Source of the DNA: Fictibacillus nanhaiensis
Lineage (GTDB): Bacteria; Bacillota; Bacilli; Bacillales; Fictibacillaceae
NCBI RefSeq assembly: GCF_019801215.1
Contig: NZ_JAHVJO010000001.1
Location: 1,577,627-1,641,626 of the forward strand
Reading direction: 5' to 3'
Length of the DNA: 64,000 nt
Below are positions 53,450 to 62,430 of the stretch, piece by piece. The notes beneath the pieces were generated by a model that saw nothing but the letters and a program-made list of their open reading frames with translations, did no database searches and was not told the DNA's origin. Both the position numbers and the translations under genes were made by a program. The first letter of the stretch is position 1. Each line of letters opens with the position of its first letter.

Positions 53450-54094
53450 TTAATAGCTTTTTGCTCCGATGTAGTGCTCTGACCAATACGAGCTTCCGAG
53501 TTCACTAGTGGTTACACCTTTTGATGAAGAGGCGTGCATGAACTGGTCATTTCCAATGTAAACACCGGCATGACTCGGACCGTCTCCTTCTAGATCAAAG
53601 AACACAATGTCTCCAACCGATGGTGAACTTACTTTTGTCCCCTCGGCATACATGCCATCAACCGTTCGTGCGAGATCGGTGTTTTCAGCTTCCTCAAAGA
53701 TATAGTTTAAGTATCCGCTGCAATCAAAACCATCCGGTGATTCTCCACCCCATTTATAAGGTGTGCCTTCGTATTTTTTTGCCGTTTTGACAATAGAAGA
53801 GTCTTTTTGCTGAACACCTAATGCTTTGAACGTTTCATCTCCAGCGATTCCATCTACCGTAATTCCTTTTGCCTTTTGAAATTTTTTCACACTATCCGTT
53901 GTATAGTTTCCATAATAATCCGTTGTTTTACTTTGGTTATAAAATCCTTTATTCTGTAACGTTTCTTGAAGTTCTTGTACGTCTGAATGCTGCATCTCGG
54001 GTTTCAGTGTCTGATCTCCCAGGGCGGCATGTCCTACTGCTGGATTAAACGCCACGACACCTGCAATTGCCAGTCCTGCTGCTAATTTTTTCAA
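53450..54094 (-). CDS. Secreted NlpC/P60 peptidoglycan endopeptidase with peptidoglycan-binding domain
   Basis: 214 aa. Signal peptide MKKLAAGLAIAGVVAFNPAVGHA (cleavage after AxA, near 23). Residues ~28-90 are a PG_binding_1 domain (HSDVQELQETLQNKGFY...VKKFQKAKGITVDGIAGDETFKAL). Residues ~100-214 are NlpC/P60: catalytic Cys in DGFDCSGYLNYIF, His in PSHAGVYIG, and a third polar residue in QFMHASSS. It cuts gamma-D-glutamyl-mesoDAP type bonds in cell-wall peptides. Single gene. Confidence 0.92.
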   Translation of the reverse strand: MKKLAAGLAIAGVVAFNPAVGHAALGDQTLKPEMQHSDVQELQETLQNKGFYNQSKTTDYYGNYTTDSVKKFQKAKGITVDGIAGDETFKALGVQQKDSSIVKTAKKYEGTPYKWGGESPDGFDCSGYLNYIFEEAENTDLARTVDGMYAEGTKVSSPSVGDIVFFDLEGDGPSHAGVYIGNDQFMHASSSKGVTTSELGSSYWSEHYIGAKSY

Positions 54095-54223
54095 AGTACC
54101 ATCCCCTTGTCTCTTTTTTTATCTGACCTGTCCCATACTAACAGGCTGACATGACAGAGAGATTGTAAACCCGTTACAGCGAAATAACAATTATTGGTGA
54201 AATGTATGAGGAATTACATATTG

Positions 54224-54264
54224 TCACAAAAAAAAGCGACCTAGAAGAATACCTAAGTCGCTGT
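54224..54264 (-). terminator. Terminator of the PHP-domain hydrolase gene
   Basis: AGCGACxTAG / CTAxGTCGCT hairpin (54235-54262) with a run of nine T on the minus strand. Confidence 0.8.
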
Positions 54265-54270
54265 TTCTTT

Positions 54271-55422
54271 TTATGAAGTGGGCTGAACCCATATCGGACT
54301 TGAATAGATCATTTCTCCATCCGATTGCGTCATTCTCACAAAATACCATGCGCTTTCCTGGCTTTTAGGTGTTTTCGTGTTCCACATGAAATGGGTAGAA
54401 GTATTCGTAGGTTCATAGGTTTCTACCACTTCTCCGCCGTTGGTTACCAATTCTGCTTTAACGATAGTTTCCCCTGCATCTGGGTCATACCCCATGACTT
54501 GCAAATCGACTGGCTCATTAGATGCGATTTTAGCCCCCATCATTTGTCCATTGGCAGTGAACACCATTTGATAGTTGGCATCCTGTGTGGCATAGACGTG
54601 ATGTTTTTCTAATGCTGATCTAACGGATTCATGAGAATTTTTGTTTGTAATAATACCTGTACGAGCAAACGTGGGAGCTCCCCAATCCTCTCCGTGGTGA
54701 TCAGAAACACCAATAGCACCAACGTGCCAGCCTTTATCTAACGCTTCCACATAAGTAGAGTCATAGATATCATCACGATTGAACACTTCGATGGAAACTA
54801 CACGCTCATCCGCTTCAGGTACATAAGCGAGGTTATCGAGCTTTCCTGGCTCACGACCCGGATGGTTGAATCCGCCGATTCCATCACTTCCACCAAAAAG
54901 GGCGGTATCCCGCTGAAACCAATTCCAAAATGGCTTCATCGAAGGTGTTCCAGGTGAACGAAACACGTCAGTGTAATGCTCTGAGAACCACACGTTAAAA
55001 TGTCCTTGATACGGATCGCTCCACTCAAAACCGCGAATTGCGGTAAACGAATCATCTGAAAGCTGCTCAGCTTGATAGCGGATGTCTTCCCATTCTGTGC
55101 GATAGGGCAGAGGCGTATTGACCCTTTCTTCTTCGTTTGCAATCAGATTTAATCCTTCAGAGTGTTCCGTAATTGCAATAAAATCAAGTCCATGTGCTTT
55201 CGCGCTTTCAAAAGCCTGCTTCGGCGTACCTGTTCCATCCGGAGAATAACCGGTGTGGTTGTGCAGATCACCAAAGAAAATCTGCTTGCCCAACAACTGA
55301 CTTTTAATCGCTTGATGTACGTTCGCCTCATCTCCATGAGCATCCACATTTTGTGCTAAAAGAAAGAAACCAAGTGTTCCACTAAGAACAAGCTTACTTC
55401 TTAATCCAAAGGTTTTTTTCAT
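54271..55422 (-). CDS. Secreted CehA/McbA-like metallohydrolase (PHP domain)
   Basis: 383 aa from ATG 55422 (GTGGAGAG upstream; 55425 is an adjacent ATG). The signal peptide ends near VDAHG. The PHP core begins with FFGDLHNHTGYSPDGTGTPKQAFESAKAHGLDFIAITEHSEG (H-x-H, D and H ligands), followed by IRGFEWSD, GGFNHPGREP and IGVSDHHGEDWG, the other metal ligands. A beta-sandwich C-terminus follows (VDLQVMGYDPDAGETIVKAELVTNGG). PHP proteins hydrolyse phosphoesters or other esters; the substrate is not known. Single gene. Confidence 0.82.
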   Translation of the reverse strand: MKKTFGLRSKLVLSGTLGFFLLAQNVDAHGDEANVHQAIKSQLLGKQIFFGDLHNHTGYSPDGTGTPKQAFESAKAHGLDFIAITEHSEGLNLIANEEERVNTPLPYRTEWEDIRYQAEQLSDDSFTAIRGFEWSDPYQGHFNVWFSEHYTDVFRSPGTPSMKPFWNWFQRDTALFGGSDGIGGFNHPGREPGKLDNLAYVPEADERVVSIEVFNRDDIYDSTYVEALDKGWHVGAIGVSDHHGEDWGAPTFARTGIITNKNSHESVRSALEKHHVYATQDANYQMVFTANGQMMGAKIASNEPVDLQVMGYDPDAGETIVKAELVTNGGEVVETYEPTNTSTHFMWNTKTPKSQESAWYFVRMTQSDGEMIYSSPIWVQPTS

Positions 55423-55425
55423 CAT

Positions 55426-55736
55426 CTCTCCACCCCATACCTTAGTTGTCACTTACAGTATGAAAAGAAAACAAAATAAAAGATAGAGAAAGGGAAAAAA
55501 ACGATTCCTTAGTACTAAAGAAGTCGTAGTCAGAAAGGAGTAAAGGTATACTAAATTGAGAATCGTGTGGAGCAAATGCTTATTTCCGCTTGCCAAAAAC
55601 CTGTTCAACTAACGGTTGCTAAACTGAGACTACTTTAAAATTAACAAGGCTTCCCTAAAAATTTTTACAATATATGTTAAGATAAAAATGTAAAGAGATG
55701 GTAGACAAATGCTTGAATTAAAGTGGAGGGTAAAAA
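55426..55736. other. Divergent intergenic region, no gene seen
   Basis: Separates the PHP-domain gene (minus) from the GNAT gene (plus) and must hold both promoters. I find no convincing promoter pair, hairpin or reading frame with a ribosome site. GTGGAGGG at 55722-55729 is the ribosome site of the GNAT gene. Confidence 0.4.
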
Positions 55737-56279
55737 ATGAGTTCAAACTTTTGGGAAGGTAAATTAGTTCGTTTACGACCAATTAAACCTTCAGATTGGG
55801 AAAAATTTCATAATGATGGTAAAGATTCAGAGGTTTCTAGATTAAATGATGCTGTTTATGGTCCTAGGTCCGAAGAGGGCACCAGAAAATGGGCGGAAGA
55901 AGAGTCTGATAAAGGTTGGGATGGACATAACTTTAGACTCGGAATTGAAAATATGGATGGTGAATTGGTTGGTAGTATTAGCACAGATAAATGCGACCCT
56001 CGTAATGGAACATTCAGTTATGGAGTTAGTATATTCCGTGAATATTGGAAACAGGGTTATGCTAGTGAAGCGATAAAAGTAGTTTTACGATATTTCTTTG
56101 ATGAACTTCGATATCAAAAAGTTAATGCCTCAGTATATAGCTTCAACGAAGGTTCTATAAGTCTTCATAACCGACTTGGATTTACTCAAGAGGGTTGTTT
56201 GCGAAATATGATTTATACTGATGGAAAATATCACGATGTATTGATTTATGGTTTGACAGAACAAGAATTTAAAGCCTGA
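55737..56279 (+). CDS. GNAT-family N-acetyltransferase (paralogue B)
   Basis: 180 aa, starting at ATG 55737 after AGTGGAGGG. It has the same RimJ/RimL-type layout as the gene at 48689: GKLVRLRPIKPSDWEKF, acetyl-CoA block YGVSIFREYWKQGYASEAIKVVLRYFF and SFNEGSISLHNRLGFTQEG. Roughly three quarters of residues look the same by eye. The codon use is more AT-rich than that of paralogue A. This one is on the plus strand and stands alone with its own terminator. Confidence 0.88.
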   Translation: MSSNFWEGKLVRLRPIKPSDWEKFHNDGKDSEVSRLNDAVYGPRSEEGTRKWAEEESDKGWDGHNFRLGIENMDGELVGSISTDKCDPRNGTFSYGVSIFREYWKQGYASEAIKVVLRYFFDELRYQKVNASVYSFNEGSISLHNRLGFTQEGCLRNMIYTDGKYHDVLIYGLTEQEFKA

Positions 56280-56292
56280 AAAGTAGATTACA

Positions 56293-56332
56293 AAAGACGT
56301 ACACGATTTTTTAGTGTAGGTCTTTATTTTTT
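56293..56332 (+). terminator. Terminator of GNAT paralogue B
   Basis: AAAGACxTACAC / GTGTAxGTCTTT stem (56293-56324, one mismatch) followed by ATTTTTT. Confidence 0.75.
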
Positions 56333-56383
56333 AATCAATAGCAACAATCTTTTAGAAAACAGCCTTTTAAAAAGAAGAATTTC

Positions 56384-56572
56384 TTAATTATGCTCATCGA
56401 TACACTTCTTACATAGACAGCAGTCTTGATTCTGTGAAGCTTTTTCGGAGAGCTCTTTTGGGATAACTATTTCCATGCACCAACAAGTCTCTGGTTTTTC
56501 TCCATTAGCTATTGCACAATTGTTGTGTGCGTGACATAAAGGACATTTATCTGAAGATGTTCTAGAAGTCAT
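56384..56572 (-). CDS. Cysteine-rich CWC family protein
   Basis: 62 aa. The motif set CPLCHAHNNCAIAN...CWCMEIVIP...CCLCKKC is the pattern of the Cys-rich CWC family (CPLC, then CWC). The cysteines should bind zinc. The start overlaps the stop of the upstream gene (ATGA at 56569-56572), so it is the third gene of a small operon. Function unknown. Confidence 0.85.
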   Translation of the reverse strand: MTSRTSSDKCPLCHAHNNCAIANGEKPETCWCMEIVIPKELSEKASQNQDCCLCKKCIDEHN

Positions 56573-56982
56573 GGTTTTGCCTCATTTTCATCTTCCACTT
56601 GATCTTTCATAAATTCCGTCAATTCTGCTTGAATTTCTTCCATAGATTCATCAAGGAAATCACCGATAATTCTGCTTCCAGGGATGTTTATAGAAATCGG
56701 CATACCTAATAGAGATCTTTCACATTCCCATATGGTAACGGTATGTATGTCAATGAGCTCGCCACTAGCATCAGAAATGCCAACTGAAATGGCAGAACGG
56801 TAACCAGGTTCAAATGGATGGTTGCCTTCTTTATAAAACTCAGCTTCAACATTTATTTTCTTTTTTTCAAAAATGGCTTTATACGGATTGGTTAGACTTT
56901 CTATAAGATCAATTAAAGCTAGTTCTGTATTTTCAATGTGATCCATTAGTTCTGCGTTGAATTCTTTTTGTGTGTACTTCAT
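56569..56982 (-). CDS. Hypothetical 137-aa protein
   Basis: Helical N-terminus (KYTQKEFNAELMDHIENTELALIDLIESL), a beta-rich middle (AISVGISDASGELIDIHTVTIWECERSL) and an acidic helical tail (EEIQAELTEFMKDQVEDENEAK). No signal, no membrane span, no family recognised. Overlaps both neighbours by four bases (ATGA), so the three products are probably made together. Confidence 0.75.
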   Translation of the reverse strand: MKYTQKEFNAELMDHIENTELALIDLIESLTNPYKAIFEKKKINVEAEFYKEGNHPFEPGYRSAISVGISDASGELIDIHTVTIWECERSLLGMPISINIPGSRIIGDFLDESMEEIQAELTEFMKDQVEDENEAKP

Positions 56983-57446
56983 GAACAGACACCTTCTTTA
57001 CCTATAAGAATCTTACATACCTCTTTCGTTTCTGGATGCAAAATTACCTTTTCAGTTAATAGATTTTGAAGTAAACGGTTAGATAAGCTTTGATCTGTCC
57101 TTTTCTTTCCCCATTTTCTTGAGAGAGATCGATAATCACAAATCATTTCTATTACATATTTTTTCGGCATTGGCACTGCTTCTCGCGTCATTTGATTCAC
57201 CACCCAGTAATTCCAGTGATGTTTATTCTTATGCTGATGGTGCAACCACGCATACTGCCATTGTAATTCATTGTCTTCCGTTTTATCAGAAAAGAATTTT
57301 TGGGCATATGGAAAAAACTCTACGGGAGAAAACTTAGAAAGATCATGGGTAATTCCCTGAATATACAACCCCTCTTTCCAGCATTCCACCAATACATTTA
57401 ATTTGTGGTCAAGTATATAAAGGAAATACTTCCAATAAACTTTCAT
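56979..57446 (-). CDS. DUF5662-family protein
   Basis: 155 aa. The pattern HKLNVLVECWKEGLYIQGITHDLSKFSP...AWLHHQHKNKHHWNYWV...VIEMICDYRSLSRKWGK is that of DUF5662, with conserved histidines and Asp (HDLSK, HHxHKNKHHW) that look like a metal site of an HD-like helical fold. Function unknown. First gene of the three-gene operon ending with the CWC protein. Confidence 0.82.
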   Translation of the reverse strand: MKVYWKYFLYILDHKLNVLVECWKEGLYIQGITHDLSKFSPVEFFPYAQKFFSDKTEDNELQWQYAWLHHQHKNKHHWNYWVVNQMTREAVPMPKKYVIEMICDYRSLSRKWGKKRTDQSLSNRLLQNLLTEKVILHPETKEVCKILIGKEGVCS

Positions 57447-57572
57447 TCAATTCTAAATGCCTCCTTGCCTTACTTACTACCAATTATTTCAAATGTTTGC
57501 ATGAGATACAATTCATTTCTGTAAAAAAAGAAACCTACTTTTTCACAGATAACATATACGTGAACTAAAATG

Positions 57573-57603
57573 AAAAAGAGGATAGGCCCCCCATCCTCTT
57601 TCA
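57573..57603 (-). terminator. Terminator of the ferritin-like/cupin gene
   Basis: AAAGAGGAT / ATCCTCTTT stem (57575-57583 with 57593-57601), loop AGGCCCCCC, T-rich on the minus side. Confidence 0.75.
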
Positions 57604-57618
57604 TCTTTTGCTCTTTAA

Positions 57619-58443
57619 TTAATAGTTACTCTCTGCAGCCATTGCATCTGCTTTCGTCTTATGAATTGTACCGAATGGATGCTCAGGTGGTGCGTATAAA
57701 ACATAGACTTTCATCGGTCGATTACCCGTATTTGTAATGTTGTGCCACTTTCCGGCAGGGATCATGATTGCGTAGTCATCATACGCCATTGCTTCAAAAT
57801 CCAATTGATCTTTTTCATCTCCCATTTGAACGAGTCCTTGCCCTTGTTCAATACGAATGAATTGATCCGTATCCGGATGCACTTCTAAACCGATGTCATC
57901 TCCAACATCAATACTCATTACGGTGACTTGCATTTTATCACCAGTCCATAAAGCTGTACGATACGTATTGTTCTGCAACGTTGCTTTTTCAATATCAACG
58001 ACAAATGGCTCTCCACCATAATCTTTTCGTTCCTGATAAATATCTCTACTCAAATAAACACATCTTGCAGCATGCTCTCTTTCACCTTTTGAAGCTTGAA
58101 AAAAAACAGTACGAATGTGTGGATGTTGAGTAGATAAAGCACTTTTTTGGTATTCTTCATAACCCTCTATTTCAGTTTGATAGGCATTTTGTATACCTTC
58201 CCCATAACTGCGTATAGAGATATCACTGATTTGATAAGCAGGCTGTTGACCAGTAAGAGTGATGTATAGATTCGTAAATTGATTCAAATGAACTTTTTTA
58301 TCTTCTAACGTATGAAAAATTTCATTTTTATGCCTTGGATTAGGTGCTTCATTTGCTAATTGGCTATAAAACGTAATGGCCGAAGCTTCCCTCGTTATTG
58401 CCGAAAGTATCGCTTCCACTTCTTGTTGAGATACATTATACAT
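57619..58443 (-). CDS. Ferritin-like / cupin fusion protein
   Basis: 274 aa from ATG 58443 (AAGGGGA upstream; ATG 58452 is too near it). Residues ~1-135 look like a ferritin/rubrerythrin-type four-helix bundle: ILSAITREASAITFYSQLA, TLEDKKVHLNQF, IEGYEEYQKSAL and GEREHAARCVYL give spaced Glu/His ligand candidates. Residues ~165-260 are a cupin: LEVHPDTDQFIRIEQGQGLVQMG (motif 1) and IMIPAGKWHNITNTG (motif 2) with metal-binding His. The two-domain joining is unusual; a role in metal or oxidative-stress chemistry is inference. Confidence 0.78.
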   Translation of the reverse strand: MYNVSQQEVEAILSAITREASAITFYSQLANEAPNPRHKNEIFHTLEDKKVHLNQFTNLYITLTGQQPAYQISDISIRSYGEGIQNAYQTEIEGYEEYQKSALSTQHPHIRTVFFQASKGEREHAARCVYLSRDIYQERKDYGGEPFVVDIEKATLQNNTYRTALWTGDKMQVTVMSIDVGDDIGLEVHPDTDQFIRIEQGQGLVQMGDEKDQLDFEAMAYDDYAIMIPAGKWHNITNTGNRPMKVYVLYAPPEHPFGTIHKTKADAMAAESNY

Positions 58444-58544
58444 ATTCCACATTCCCCTTCAGCGCTTTTTAACATCATCTTATGCCCGTAACTGGAGAAT
58501 GTACTTGGGTTTATTTGATTTCGCATATCATCTATCTGTTCTAA

Positions 58545-58592
58545 AAAACAAACAGGCCCAAAAGGTAGAAATACTCCCTTCTGAGCCCGCTT
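58545..58592 (-). terminator. Terminator of the CGTase gene
   Basis: GGGCTCAGAAGG / CCTTTTGGGCC hairpin just past the stop, followed by a T-rich stretch (TGTTTGTTTTTT) on the minus strand. Confidence 0.75.
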
Positions 58593-58603
58593 TTTTGTAG
58601 AAA

Positions 58604-60739
58604 TTAATTTTGCCAATTGGAGATGGACGTGCCTGGACCGCTTGATGGTGTGGTGAACAGATGATTCGCTCCGCTTTCCCATACCACATTGCCAGCCCCA
58701 TCTTTCTTAATGAACTTAAACTCGATGGACCGGCTTGCAGGTACGCTCACATCGTAGTACCAGGTTGGATAAGCTGCAATGACTTGATTGTACATAGGTC
58801 CGATTGCTTTGGCTGTATCCCAGTTGCCGAGTTCTGCCGTATTCCCGACGAGGTACACATTTTGCCCAGTGGTTGTGTACGCATTGTTGACCATAAATCG
58901 GACAGAAGTTTGTGATGAAGTTAACAGATCAATCGGTCCATAAGCATTACTTACTTTGCCGCTTGAAGTGGTGACCGTTACATTATAAGAACCGGCACTG
59001 ATGCTTGGAACTGTAATCTTGATTTCATTGTTATTCCAAGACTGAATCGTGCTTGTGACCGTTCCGATCTTCACTGTTCCTTGTGTAGTTCCAAAAGAAT
59101 CTCCGCTGATGGTTAACGTGTTCCCTGGCTTTGCCATGACTGGTCCCACTTGCCCAATTGTCGGATTCGCACTAGTCGTGTTGTACTGATAAACGCCAAC
59201 TTCACCGGCACCTAGATTAAATGTCGTCACCGCTCCTGTTCCAGAAACTGAAATAGAATTCCCGGACAAAAGCCCTGTCAGCTGATCGGTATAGGTTCCT
59301 GCAGGCAAGTTTGTATTTAGACCGCTTATGTTGTAGTTTGCAGTGGAACTCTTGTTTACAGCAACAAGCGCAATATCGTTCCCAAACTGTCTTTCATACA
59401 CATACACATCATTGTTGATCCAGCGTTGTGTGGTTTTACCGAAGCCAAAGGCCTGGTTATTTTTCCGTAAGACAGAGAGTTTCTGTATAATCTGGTAGGC
59501 GCGGGTCGTCTGACTAAAAGAGGTCATTTTGCCGCGATTGTTCGGATCCCCGTTCCCTGTCATGTATTGTTCTGTTCCGTAGTAGATGTTCGGAACACCA
59601 CGAGATGTAAGCATAACGGCAAGCGCAATATCTGTTTTACGCGTATCTGCTCCTGTGAAATGGAATCGGTCCATGTCATGGTTATCCAGGAAGGTTACTT
59701 GGTCGATAGCTTGCTCATATTTCGTCTCAGATTCTTGGATCATGCTGTCATAGCCATACCAGTTATCAGAGCTATTTCGCAGCACTTGTCTTAACTTTTG
59801 GCCATAACGGAAGTCTAACAGAGACATGCCATATTTGTTCGCAAAATCATAATAGTTTTGATCGACTTCATTTTCGCCTAAGAACCATTCACCAAATGTG
59901 AAAACAGGCTGATGTGCGTATATGGTATCCATAAATGTCTTTTGCCAGCCGAACGGCATATGCTTTACAGCGTCTACACGCAAACCGTCTATTCCCATAT
60001 CCAGCCATTGCTTAATTGCCGCTTTCATATAAGAATCAACTGTCGGGTTCTGATGATTAAAATCTGCTAAGTCATAAAGGTTTCGGTATATCCCATCTTC
60101 AATGGAAGAAAAGTTGGTGCCTTGATTATGATGGAAAAGACCTTTCGTGTCGTTCGTATAACCGCCGACAAGTGTTCCATTGTCATATAATTTTCCGTTC
60201 TCCATGTAGGAAGGTGTATCTTCTGACGCAGGAGACGTGTGGTTTGGTGCGAAATCAATGACCACTTTTATATTTTTAGCATGTGCCGCATTGATGAGAT
60301 TTTGAAAATCTTGCATACTTCCAAAGAACGGGTTCGTTTTTTTGAAGTCTCTCGCCCAATAGCCATGATAAGATGTTGTTCCAGATGCATCATTAAGAAC
60401 GGTATACACGTTCTCGACAGGCTGAGACACCCAAAGGGCCGTTACTCCCATGTTGGTTAAGTAGCCATCATTGATCTTATTGATGATTCCTTGCCAATCT
60501 CCTCCGCAATATTTGCGTAAGTTGGAGCAATCATTGCTATAAAGACTGCCGGTAGGATTGTTGGACATGTTACCATCTGAAAAACGATCTGTTACGATCT
60601 GATAGATAACATCTTGTCCATAGTTAACTTTGCTGAGTCCAGTAGCAGCTTCGGCAACTTGAACATGGTCGTTGGCTGGGAACCCTGAAAACAATAAGGA
60701 CAAACTTAAAACGGACGTTAAAAACAAGCTTTTTCTCAT
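58604..60739 (-). CDS. cgt: Cyclomaltodextrin glucanotransferase (CGTase), secreted
   Basis: 711 aa from ATG 60739, eight bases after AGAGGAG; a GTG at 60748 is inside the ribosome site. Signal peptide ends near VAEA-ATG (~33). Domains: catalytic (beta/alpha)8 A/B (~40-400), C (~400-490), IPT/TIG-type D (~495-580) and CBM20 starch-binding E (~590-711). Catalytic residues: Asp256 (GLRVDAVKH), Glu284 (FTFGEWFLG), Asp355 (LDNHDMDRF). The aromatic residue that marks CGTases against alpha-amylases (Tyr/Phe195 in mature numbering) is Tyr222 in NLYDLADF. It makes cyclodextrins from starch outside the cell. Under a cre-type promoter, so probably repressed by glucose through CcpA. Confidence 0.93.
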   Translation of the reverse strand: MRKSLFLTSVLSLSLLFSGFPANDHVQVAEAATGLSKVNYGQDVIYQIVTDRFSDGNMSNNPTGSLYSNDCSNLRKYCGGDWQGIINKINDGYLTNMGVTALWVSQPVENVYTVLNDASGTTSYHGYWARDFKKTNPFFGSMQDFQNLINAAHAKNIKVVIDFAPNHTSPASEDTPSYMENGKLYDNGTLVGGYTNDTKGLFHHNQGTNFSSIEDGIYRNLYDLADFNHQNPTVDSYMKAAIKQWLDMGIDGLRVDAVKHMPFGWQKTFMDTIYAHQPVFTFGEWFLGENEVDQNYYDFANKYGMSLLDFRYGQKLRQVLRNSSDNWYGYDSMIQESETKYEQAIDQVTFLDNHDMDRFHFTGADTRKTDIALAVMLTSRGVPNIYYGTEQYMTGNGDPNNRGKMTSFSQTTRAYQIIQKLSVLRKNNQAFGFGKTTQRWINNDVYVYERQFGNDIALVAVNKSSTANYNISGLNTNLPAGTYTDQLTGLLSGNSISVSGTGAVTTFNLGAGEVGVYQYNTTSANPTIGQVGPVMAKPGNTLTISGDSFGTTQGTVKIGTVTSTIQSWNNNEIKITVPSISAGSYNVTVTTSSGKVSNAYGPIDLLTSSQTSVRFMVNNAYTTTGQNVYLVGNTAELGNWDTAKAIGPMYNQVIAAYPTWYYDVSVPASRSIEFKFIKKDGAGNVVWESGANHLFTTPSSGPGTSISNWQN

Positions 60740-60763
60740 TCCATTCACTCCTCTTTAAAATAA

Positions 60764-60801
60764 AACAACCCCGCTATTCATAAAGAATAACGGGGTTGTC
60801 T
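60764..60801 (-). terminator. Terminator-like hairpin in the CGTase leader
   Basis: ACAACCCCGxTATTC / GAATAxCGGGGTTGT stem followed on the minus strand by TTTATTTTAAAGAGGAG. It ends right before the CGTase ribosome site and lies downstream of the promoter at 60855-60883. It may be a leader attenuator or a terminator for upstream transcription. Confidence 0.65.
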
Positions 60802-60854
60802 GTTACTTAACATTGCCCTCAAATTTTGCATATAGATGCGCTTCTATTATTCTC

Positions 60855-60883
60855 ATTATTTTCTAAAATGAAAGCGCTGTCAA
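60855..60883 (-). promoter_or_regulatory. CGTase promoter with overlapping CcpA cre site
   Basis: Minus-strand -35 TTGACA (60883-60878), 17-bp spacer, -10 AATAAT (60860-60855). The sequence TGAAAGCGCTGTCA (60869-60882) matches the cre consensus TGWAANCGNTNWCA at every fixed position and overlaps the -35, so bound CcpA should block RNA polymerase. Confidence 0.85.
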
Positions 60884-60994
60884 TAAAATTCAAGATGATT
60901 GTTTTAGTATCTAGGACTAGAAAGCAATGGTACGTTTAAAATGAGAAAATAGTATCCTTATAAAAGTAAAAAAGGACTTTTGGACTAATACAAT

Positions 60995-61468
60995 TTAAGA
61001 TATTGAAGGAAAGTTTTTAAGTATTGATTTTAAACCTCTTATAAACTCATCCACATAAGTAAGATCCGTTTCAATTTCGAATTGTAATTCTGCACCCCAT
61101 CCAACAGGATATTGTACATATCCGTTTACATTAACCTTTTTTCGTTTATCAACAGAAAAAGTAAGACCAAAATAGGGTTCAGTTGGTTTAATATTTACTT
61201 CCTTTTTCTTAAGTGCTGAAAAAGCAACCAACTCCTCAATAAAGTATTCTAATAATGTTCCTTCAAACATGACCTCATCAATTTCTGCTTTAAAGGCAGG
61301 CATAGATAATATCAAATGATTTTTATGCCAATCTCTATCAAATTTATGGATTGCATGTGGATAAGCATAGTCGTAACTATATATTTTCAAAGAAAACGAT
61401 CCATCCTGCGATTTTAGTTCTGCGAATGGAAAATCTAAATAATAATCTTTCTTCATATACTCACTCAC
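60995..61468 (-). CDS. WapI-like immunity-family protein
   Basis: 157 aa (start at GTG 61468 or ATG 61456). The pattern GSFSLKIYSYDYAYP...DRDWHKNHLILSM...FGLTFSVDKRKKVNVNGYVQYPVGWGAELQFEIETDLTYVDEFIRGLKSIL is like the WapI immunity family, which protects against the tRNase toxin tip of WapA-type proteins. No wapA-like toxin gene is in the window, so it may be an orphan immunity gene. The assignment comes from pattern memory only. Confidence 0.55.
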   Translation of the reverse strand: MSEYMKKDYYLDFPFAELKSQDGSFSLKIYSYDYAYPHAIHKFDRDWHKNHLILSMPAFKAEIDEVMFEGTLLEYFIEELVAFSALKKKEVNIKPTEPYFGLTFSVDKRKKVNVNGYVQYPVGWGAELQFEIETDLTYVDEFIRGLKSILKNFPSIS

Positions 61469-61577
61469 TTTCTTATAAATGATAATAACATTTAAGCACT
61501 AGTCGTTATTGCAAATACTTTCATTTTTGTTCAATACGTTATAATAAATCTACTATATTCAGGAATAGGGGAAAATA

Positions 61578-62414
61578 ATGGGTAGAAAAATAGCAATCGT
61601 AACGGGTACGTCTAGTGGTTTCGGCATGCTGTGTGCCGTTGAACTAGCAAAGGTCGGCTTTGAAGTGATCAGTACGATGAGAGATTTGGATAAAGCGGAG
61701 GGTTTATTAAAATGTGCCGATGACGAAAACGTCTCAGATTTTATCCGCCTTCACTCGCTCGATGTCACATCAACGGAATCTATCGATCGCTTTAAAGAAT
61801 ACCTGGATGGAATTGGAACAGTAGATGTGCTCGTAAACAATGCTGGGTTCGCACTTGGTGGTTTTTGTGAGGAACTAACGATAGAAGAGTACCGCTTGCA
61901 GTTTGAAACGAACGTCTTTGGTGTGATTGCTGTTACACAAGCCGTTCTCCCCTTTATGCGAAAAAATCGCGCAGGACGTATCATCAACATGAGCAGCATA
62001 TCTGGAAAGTTTGGATTTCCGGGCTTGTCACCTTACACAGCCTCAAAGCATGCCCTTGAAGGGTTTAGCGAAAGTTTACGTCTGGAACTGAAGCCATTCG
62101 GAATTGATGTTGTGCTAGTTGAGCCAGGATCTTATCAGACAAACATCTGGTCTACCATTGACAACATGACCATAAACAAGGAGTCTCCTTACCAGTTTTA
62201 TATGGAAAAATTAATGAAGGAGATTGAATCAGGTAAGACTGGCCATGGTCATCCCCTTGATGTGGCAAAGCTTGTTGCCCAAATCGCAGGTCAGACGAAA
62301 ACACCTAAACTTCGCTATCCCATCGGTAAAGGCGTGAATAGGAGTCTGCTCTTAAAGACCATTTTTCCGTGGATGTGGCTGGAGAGAGGCATTTTAAATA
62401 AATTGCTTAAATAA
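61578..62414 (+). CDS. Short-chain dehydrogenase/reductase (classical SDR)
   Basis: 278 aa. NAD(P) site TGTSSGFG (residues ~9-16), NNAG (~87), and catalytic Tyr-x3-Lys in YTASKHALEGF (~157). The catalytic Ser lies in NMSSISGKFG. The start has AGGGGAAAATA upstream. The substrate is unknown; the C-terminal extension with basic, aromatic residues (TIFPWMWLERGI) is frequent in SDRs related to retinol/steroid-dehydrogenase-like proteins. Single gene. Confidence 0.88.
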   Translation: MGRKIAIVTGTSSGFGMLCAVELAKVGFEVISTMRDLDKAEGLLKCADDENVSDFIRLHSLDVTSTESIDRFKEYLDGIGTVDVLVNNAGFALGGFCEELTIEEYRLQFETNVFGVIAVTQAVLPFMRKNRAGRIINMSSISGKFGFPGLSPYTASKHALEGFSESLRLELKPFGIDVVLVEPGSYQTNIWSTIDNMTINKESPYQFYMEKLMKEIESGKTGHGHPLDVAKLVAQIAGQTKTPKLRYPIGKGVNRSLLLKTIFPWMWLERGILNKLLK

Positions 62415-62430
62415 GTGATGGCCATTTAGG

